Shown: piece by piece, positions 56,783-64,000 of the stretch
Layout: every line of letters begins with the position of its first letter
Numbering within the stretch: the stretch's first letter is position 1
Notes under the pieces: model-generated
What the model was told of the DNA's origin: nothing
The model's input: only the letters and a program-made list of their open reading frames with translations
The model's database searches: none
DNA from: Strongylocentrotus purpuratus
Lineage: Eukaryota; Echinodermata; Echinoidea; Camarodonta; Strongylocentrotidae
DNA length: 64,000 nucleotides
Assembly: GCF_000002235.5 (NCBI RefSeq)
Contig: NW_022145607.1
Span: 35,625,029-35,689,028, forward strand
Direction of reading: 5' to 3'
Position numbers and translations under genes: made by a program

Positions 56783-58452
56783 AGTTGGACAATGGACAAG
56801 ACAATATACACCCACATATAACAGCATGCAGTGGAGAGGAGACCCATCTGTGTTTACATTGCAGTAAGACATTTACAGATGAGAACACTCTTATACTACA
56901 TCGGAAAACACACCAGGTCGACTATGAGCTTACTAGCCACCTTGGAACACATACTGGAGAGAAAGCCTTCAAGTATTCCCAGTGTGATAAGGATAAGGGT
57001 TTTTCTCATAGAAGAACCCTTAATAGCCATTTAAGAACACACAGTGGAGAGAAACCTTTCAATTGTTCCCAGTGTGTTAAGGGATTTTCCCATAAAAGTA
57101 CCCTTCGTAGACATTTTAGAACACACAGTGGAGAAAAGCCTCATCAATGCTCCAATTGTAATAGGACATTTTCTTACAAGACTAGTCTTACTCGTCATCT
57201 TAGAACACATACAGGGGAGAAACCATTTAAGTGTTCCCAGTGTGATACGGCTTTTCCTCGAAGAGGAACCCTTAATAGCCATTTAAGAACACACAGTGGA
57301 GAGAAACCTTTCAAGTGTTCCCAGTGTGATAAGGCATTTTCCCATAAATGTACCCTTCGTAGACATTTCAGAACACACAGTGGAGAAAAGCCTCATCAAT
57401 GTTTCCATTGTATTAAGAAATTTTCTTACAAGACTAGTCTTTCTACCCACCTTAAAATACATACAGGAGAGAAACCCTTTAAATGTTCCCAGTGTGATGA
57501 GGGTTTTCCCTATAAAAGTAACCTTATTAGACATATAAGAACACACAACCTTAAGGGAAAGCCTCAACGAGGTTCCCATTGTGATAAGATGTTTTATCAA
57601 AAGAATGAGCTTACTAGCCACCTTAGAACACATACACGAGAGAAACCATTTAAGTGTTCCCAGTGTGATAAGGATTTTACTTGCCAAAGTAATCTAGGAA
57701 AGCATCTAAGGACGCATACAGGAGAAAAGCCTTTTCACTGTTCCCATTGTGAAAAGGGTTTTTCTGAAAGAAGTACCCTTATTAGACACCTTAGAACACA
57801 TACAGGAGAGAAACCCTTTAAGTGTTCCCAGTGTGATAAGGTTTTTACTCGCCCAAGTTATCTTACCACCCATTTAAGAACACACAGTGGAGAAAAAGAG
57901 CCGTATCAATGTCCCCATTGTGATAAAGGATTTTCTGAAAAGAATAATTTTACATGTCACCTTAGAACACATACAGGAGAGAAACCATTTAAGTGTTCTC
58001 AGTGTGATACAGGTTTTGCTCAAAGAGGTACCCTTGTTAAACATTTAAGAACACACAGTGGAGAAAAACCTCATCAATGTTCATATTGTGATAAAGGATT
58101 TTCTGAAAAGAATAATCTTACACGTCACCTTAGAACACACACAGGAGAGAAAACATTTAAGTGTTCCCAGTGTGATGAGGGTTTTTCCCATAAAACTTCC
58201 CTTAGTAGACATTTAAGATCACACAGCCTGACTGAAAAGCCTCTACAATGTTCCCATTGTGATAAGACATTTTCTCAAAAGAATGAGCTGACTAGCCACC
58301 TTAGAACACATACAGGAGAGAAACCAGTTAAGTGTTCCCAGTGTGATAAGGGTTTTTCTCAAAGAAGTCACTTTACTAGACATTTAAGAACACACAGTGG
58401 AGAAAAACCTTTCAAATGTTTCCATTGTGATAAAGTTTTTTTTTCAAAGTAG
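56783..58452 (+). CDS. Z5: C2H2 zinc-finger terminal exon, about 20 modules
   Basis: Phase-1 acceptor, then 555 codons from L-D-N-G-Q-D-N. About 16 modules are canonical C-x2-C-x12-H-x3-H with TGEKP or SGEKP linkers. Module 2 is a stub, module 3 lacks its first cysteine and has an extra D-K, and module 10 lacks one (R-G-S-H-C). The last module is cut by a shift in a T run (F-H-C-D-K-V-F-F-S-K then TAG), beyond which finger coding continues in another frame to a TGA near 58501. Long arrays like this bind extended DNA sites. It has no ATG of its own. The Z4-gene N-terminal exons, 18 kb upstream in the right phase, are candidates, so Z4 and Z5 might be alternative terminal exons. Confidence 0.82.
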
Positions 58453-60370
58453 TACCCTTATACGCCATTTAAGAACACACAGTGGACAAAAGCCTCATTG
58501 ATGTTCTCATTGTGATAAGATTTTTTCTGAACTAGGTGATCGTAATCATAGTATTAGGACACATACACAATGTACATGTACTAGAAAAAAATAACATAAA
58601 AATGTCTCGATTATATTATGAGATTTTCTTATCACAGGGATGTTATTAGCTAGCTTAGATAACATTCAGGTAGGAAACCCTTTAATGTTCTTAGTGTGTG
58701 TACAGATTTTTCTGAAAAAAGGTCATCTTACCTGTCATGTGAGGACACACACTAGGGAAAACCTTATGAATGTCATGATTGTAGTATAACATTTTCTTAT
58801 AAAAGGGATTTTACTACAGGAGAGAGTGTTCCTAAAAAATAAGGAATTTTCTCGTAAAAGTGAGCTCACAAGGCATATAAGAACACACCCTATAAATGTT
58901 AAGATTGTGATAAAGGTTTTTCTCAAAGAGGTACCCTTATTAAACATTTAAGAACACACCGTGGAGAAAAACCTTACCAATGTTCATATTGTGATAAAGG
59001 ATTTTCCGAAAAGAATAATCTTACACATCACCTTAAAATACAAACAGGAGAGAAACTATTTAAGTGTTCCCAGTGTAATGAGGGTTTTCCCCATAAAACT
59101 TCTCTCAGTGGACATTTAAGATCACACAGCCTGACTGAAAAGCCTCTACAATGTTCCCATTGTGAAAAACCTTTCAAATGTTCCCATTGTGATAAAGGTT
59201 TTTCTCAAAGTAGTACCCTTATACGCCATTTAAGAACACACAGTGGAGATATGCCTCATTGATGTTCCCATTGTGATAAGATTTTTCTCAACTAGGTGAT
59301 CGTAATCATAGTATTAGGACACATACACAATGTACATGTACTAGAAAAAATAACATAAAAATGTCTCGATTATAATATGAGATTTTTCTTATCAAAGGGA
59401 TGTTATTAGCTAGCTTAGATAACATTCAGGTGGGAAACCCTTTAATTTTCTTAGTGTGTGTACAGGTTTTTCTGAAAAAGGTCATCTTACCTGTCATGTA
59501 CGTGAGGACACACACTAGGGAAAACCTTATGAATGTCATGATTGTAATATAACATTTTCTTATAAATGGGATGTTGCTACAGGAGAGCATGTTCCTAAAA
59601 AATAAGGAATTTTCTCATAAAAGTGAGCTCACAAGGCATATAAGAACACACCCTATAAATTGTAAGTTTGTGATAAAGGTTTATCTCAAAGTAGTACCCT
59701 TACACGTCATTTAAGAACACACAGTGGAGAAAAGCCTCATTAATGTTCCCATTGTGATAAGATTTTTCTCAACTAGGTGATCGTAATCATAGTATTAGGA
59801 CACATACATGTACTAGAAAAAATAACATAAAAATGTCTCAATTATAATATGAGATTTTTCTTATCAAAGGATGTTATTAGCTAGCTTAGATAACATTCAG
59901 GTGGGAAACCCTTTAATGTTCTTAGTGTGAGTACAGGTTTTTCTGAAAAAAGGTCATCTTACCTGTCATGTGAGGACACACACTAGGGAAAACCTTATGA
60001 ATGTCATGATTGTAATATAACATTTTCTTATAAATGGGATGTTACTACAGGAGAGAGTGTTCCTAGAAAATAAGGAATTTTCTCATAAAAGTGAGCTCAC
60101 AAGGCATATAAGAACACACCCTGTAAATGTTAAGATTGTTTTAAGAGATTTTCTTTTAACAGTAATCTTACTAGTTATCTGAAAATACATACTGGAGAAA
60201 AGCCATTGAAATGTTGACTTTATTCTGAAAGGGATTTTATCGTTTATACAGTGCATGATCTTGATAATTGCCTGATAACACACAGAGTAGAAATGTCACA
60301 TAAATGTCTTAAAAGTAATAAAGGGATTTTGTTGTATAAGTGGTCTTTATAATAATATAATCCTAGGTTT
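58453..60370 (+). pseudogene. Decayed finger field downstream of Z5
   Basis: Near-identical to 417-2330, including the three tandem sub-units. Confidence 0.78.
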
Positions 60371-60575
60371 ATATATTGCTTCAAATCTGAATGCATAAAA
60401 AAGCAGTTTGTGAAGGACATTTACATAATAATGAGTGGTACATTATGAAATATAGCTTACAGAATACATTGAAGATAACATTGATAACAATTTTTACATA
60501 CTTGTTTTGCCATTTCAATGTATGTTCAGCATTTGTCCTTGTCTTGTGGTAATAACTCTTTCCACTTTTTCTAAA

Positions 60576-61307
60576 TAAATAATTTCCAACTTGAACTGTG
60601 ACCATTATTAAATCTCTAGTTGTACCAAAATTGATTTATTTACTTTGTATTCTTCCTGATCCTCCTTTATCATTCTTTTCAGAACTTCAGAGAGTACTCT
60701 TTAAATTTGTATGGAGTAATAAGAAGGACAAAATTAGACGCTCTTTACTTTACAATGAATATAAAGGAGGAGGCCTTAAATTAATGCCTCATTTATTATC
60801 TTTTAACCGTGCAATGAAGTTACTTGGATAAAGAGATACTTAGATGAAGACAACAAAAGTAAATGGAAAATGTTTTTTGCACATTCTCTGAGACGTATGG
60901 GAGGTGATATTTTTTTCAGCAGCAATCTCTGCTCTGATCATTTAATGTTCAATAAATACACAGATCCTTTCTGGAATGATATATTGATTGCATGGAGTCA
61001 CTACAAGTACTACAACCCAGTTAAATTCAAAGAAATTATTTCCCAACCCTTTTGCCTGAATTCTCATATACTGGTAGGCAGAAAACCTCTCAATATTAAT
61101 ATACGTTTTAATTCTGATATGATATATGTTAAGAATATAATCAATAATTTTTAATTCGTCAATACAGTTATTTCTTTTTTGCAAAATATTTTATATTCAC
61201 TTGTAAAATGCAAAACCTTATTCCACTATTTCCTTCTTTTCAACGAGCTCTCAAACCTTTAGAAAATATGAAACATATAATTGCTTTCAAGAAAAATTGT
61301 CTCGATC
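60576..61307 (+). mobile_element. L1/Tx1-like ORF2 fragment, third copy
   Basis: As at 2540-3270, but with three extra bases (one added residue) in the G-G-G-L-K stretch near 60781. Confidence 0.8.
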
Positions 61308-61408
61308 TTCATAATAAGAAAAGGCAGATATTTTGTTAACTTTTTTATTTATATTGCTGATGAGTTAACTATTACACTATATTTGTATTATACATATTCT
61401 ATGTCTAT

Positions 61409-61905
61409 ACGAACATGTTATTATTACTATTATTATTATCATGTACTACTGTTAATATGAATGAGATTTGTTTTCATTAAATATTTTGGAGAAAAAATCT
61501 TGAACTGTATAAATTTTAAGTTATTTTTGGGGCATTTATTTCGAAAAATAAAGAGTTGACCATGCATAACAAAAGCAAAAGTGTTAATTATTTTGTTACT
61601 CTTCTCAACTCCAAAACATATATCTGTGACTGAGAATGGAAAACTAAATAATTTGAATTCACGGAGCAAATTACTGATATCTTTCCAGAATGTTTTTACA
61701 ACAGGACACGTAAAGAACAAATGAATGAACGTTTGCATATATATTTGTTTGACCAAAATTGCACATCGGTGTACTTTTTATACCAATACAGTGCAAATAA
61801 TAATTTGGAGAAATTCTTTGATGGAGGAATTTGAACTGAAATTCTCGTAATCTGGAATCTAAAGTTGTCAGAAGTGGCATGGTGAAACGATTTTGCCACT
61901 GTATT
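61409..61905 (-). mobile_element. L1/Tx1-like ORF2 C-terminus, third copy
   Basis: As at 3870-4362. It retains the AAAATTGCAC stretch that copy A has lost. Confidence 0.75.
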
Positions 61906-62276
61906 GTAATTTCAAGCGGTGGTGCAGTGGTATAGTGGTACAGGAATTTGTTCTTGTGAAGTCAGATCCAGTTTCCATTTTCATTTCTGGTTTCCGTCCG
62001 TCCGTCCTCACGTCCCGTTCTAGTGATCACATTATCTCAAGAAGCAATGGATTACCACCAAATTCGGGTCATGTATGTAACTTGTAGAGCTAATGAATTG
62101 ATTAGAATTTAGGGTCACGAGGTCAAAGGTCGCAAGGCTCATTATGTATGAAAAAATAGCTTGTGATCGCGTTATCTCAAGAACCGATTGATGTATTACG
62201 GCCAAACTTGGGTCATGTATGTATCTTGCAGAGCTGATGAATTGATTAGATTTTGGGGTCACGAGGTCGTTTCGTA
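61906..62276 (+). repeat. SINE-like head and two array units
   Basis: As at 4363-4735, with a 9-bp duplication of GTGGTATA in the A-box region. Confidence 0.6.
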
Positions 62277-62523
62277 TCTGCCTTAGTAATAACAAAAAAT
62301 AGGTACGGTAAGTAATCATATGTATCTGCAATCAATCAACGTAGCACAGGACTGCACTCTTCAAGTGGGTTTCAAAATGATAGGAAAAAAGAATGTGCAT
62401 TCATTGTTTCTGAAAATAAATGTGCATTGCAATTTGTATTTTCTAGTAAATTCAGTACCGGTACATAGTTTGGTTGTTTTCATTGCACAATTTGGATGGT
62501 ACTGCTGTTAGGTCAGCCCTAGG

Positions 62524-62663
62524 CCCCGTCTTATAAAGAGTTGATATTGATCGCAACTTATTTGCGAATGATATCGATCGCTACTCTGAATATGTACATG
62601 AGAGATAGAAGACTGCAAACTTGCGATTGATTTCTGATCAATCATAACTCTTTTAAGACGGGG
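62524..62663. mobile_element. 140-bp MITE, second copy
   Basis: Identical in structure and length to 4962-5101. Confidence 0.8.
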
Positions 62664-62669
62664 TCCTGA

Positions 62670-63620
62670 GATAAAAAATTTATCACTCTGTTTTTGTGGT
62701 TTGAATACACAACAGCAATATTGAAGTTTTTACCCTTTTGTAATATTTCAATACTTTATATTATAATTAAAGACATTAAATCAACACAAAAAAATATCAA
62801 TGGAAGCACCAACTCCACCACCATGATTCTCTCTGTTTTTGCCTTAGAATGTGTATTTATGAAATGTTTCCAAGGAATTCAGGTAATCTGTAGTGTTAAC
62901 CATGTTTCACTTAAAGCAATAACATCAATTTTCAACTTTCAATTACTGAAGGTACACAGATAAAGGTTCATAGTTGTTTTTCAAGCAATTCATCTGAACA
63001 AGTGAAATATTTTTAGAATTTATAATATTAGCGATCATATTATTAAAATTGTCAGGGGATTAATATAATATTTATCTGTTTCACACACTCCATCAAAGTT
63101 GTCATCCACTGATAAAGGTGATTGAGTATGCAATACTTTCTTCAAAATTTCCAAAATGACCAGGTCTTATCCATTAATTAAGTATAGACATACAGGAAAT
63201 ATAATTTCAAGGACATGTCAGAAAATTTCTTTTAAGAACGAAATATAACAAGGAAAAAGTCTCTTTATTCCTTAAAAATAAAAGTGAAATGTCCTCTAAG
63301 AGATATGTCATGATGTTGCACATTACCCTTAGATTGCAAGTAAGATAATTAAGTGACATTGTTTTAGTACAAATCAAGGTTTTGATGCGAGTTTTGTTTG
63401 GACCGATACAAATATTATTCCATCGGAAGACCATGCGCCGTAAACTCTGCCTTTTTTTGAGAGTCTGTATGCTTCTTGAATCAATTCCGTGTTTTTTCAG
63501 TTACCGGTAGGTCTCGTGCAATATGATTTAAGCTTAACTATAATTGGATGCGTCACCTTTACGTGCTGCTGAAGAAGGGTCGCCAACTCGATGGCTACGG
63601 TCTAAATCTTGCTCCCGAAG
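62670..63620 (-). mobile_element. L1-like ORF1 end and endonuclease start, second copy
   Basis: As at 5108-6055. It has an added C in D-R-S-H-R-V-G... (near 63551). Confidence 0.7.
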
Positions 63621-63630
63621 ATCAACATGA

Positions 63631-64000
63631 ACTCAATTCAATTCAATTTAGTATTTATTGTCCTTTTCTGGATATTTGATTTTCACTGGTGTAACATATA
63701 CAGATTAACATTTACTAATGAATTTACAAAAATGTAGAGATTAACAGTAAATAAACAAAGTTTAACATATGATTAGGCACAAATTATCAGAGGATCGGAA
63801 GTTTTAAAAAAAAACACTAATTCAGAACAATATTTAACATAGTAATTGAAGCAGAGCAAGATAATCGAGGTGTCAGGTGATCAAACTAATTAACGAATTA
63901 ACAAGTGAGATAAATATAAATATACTGAGGAGGTTGGGTATCCATACATGTGTTTGCGTCTTAAATCAATTTGGGAATTATTAATTAAATATAATATACG
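63631..64000 (-). mobile_element. Nested CR1/L2-like LINE 3' end, cut by the window
   Basis: As at 6070-6437: the AATTG-repeat 3' end and AT-rich 3' UTR. The endonuclease part would lie past the window end. Confidence 0.7.

Larger units (their letters stand above)
58037..64000. repeat. Segmental duplication, copy B (partner 1-6437)
   Basis: See copy A. It lacks the retroposon at 3274-3762. The homology reaches the last base, so the duplication probably extends beyond the window. Confidence 0.93.

Overview
The window looks like nuclear DNA of a marine deuterostome, most likely a sea urchin. The signs are intron-split genes with C2H2 zinc-finger exons, many LINE fragments (one with a degenerate 2A-like motif), a fold-back element with 15-bp tandem repeats in its inverted ends that resembles the sea-urchin TU family, and many short non-autonomous DNA transposons with runs of G or C at their ends. 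I see no operons, rRNA genes, CRISPR arrays, LTR retroelements or Polintons. The species call is an inference.

The backbone is a cluster of five related zinc-finger units, all on the + strand, here called Z1 to Z5. Z1 is only a 3' end (1-465). The others have a large zinc-finger exon: Z2 (8446-9137), Z3 (17085-18031, one internal stop), Z4 (42012-42745, followed by a 2-kb decayed finger field) and Z5 (56783-58452, about 20 finger modules). Z2 to Z5 each follow about 350-800 bp of conserved flank that ends in the same polypyrimidine tract and AG acceptor. The 3' flanks are also shared: decayed fingers, then pieces of an L1/Tx1-like LINE in both orientations, then a ~140-bp tandem array. The first 6.4 kb and last 6.0 kb of the window are near-identical, so the window spans about one 58-kb period of a larger duplication or an assembly repeat.

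The best host gene is the Z4 gene. Six small exons between 32.5 and 38.9 kb are all bounded by phase-1 introns. They encode an acidic N-terminal region with five I-K-x-E motifs and join in frame to the Z4 zinc-finger exon, giving a predicted protein of about 439 residues. Two exons have been duplicated as a ~1.97-kb tandem block. The donor of the second coding exon lies in the first unit of a 67-bp minisatellite, so 13 identical-looking donor sites stand in a row (33786-34656).

Between the zinc-finger units lie: a 2.9-kb TU-like fold-back element with an 8-bp target duplication (13835-16735) inserted in the Z3 flank; a LINE reverse-transcriptase fragment on the - strand (19.2-20.5 kb); a long-inverted-repeat element (20.9-22.3 kb); a LINE interrupted by two DNA transposons (22.8-26.3 kb); a repeat family with a promoter-like segment, interleaved with another LINE (27.1-31.9 kb); an intergenic stretch of satellites, a LINE 5' end and a LINE 3' end (46-51 kb); and two head-to-tail copies of a ~2-kb element with TTAGGTGATACG ends (51.2-55.1 kb).
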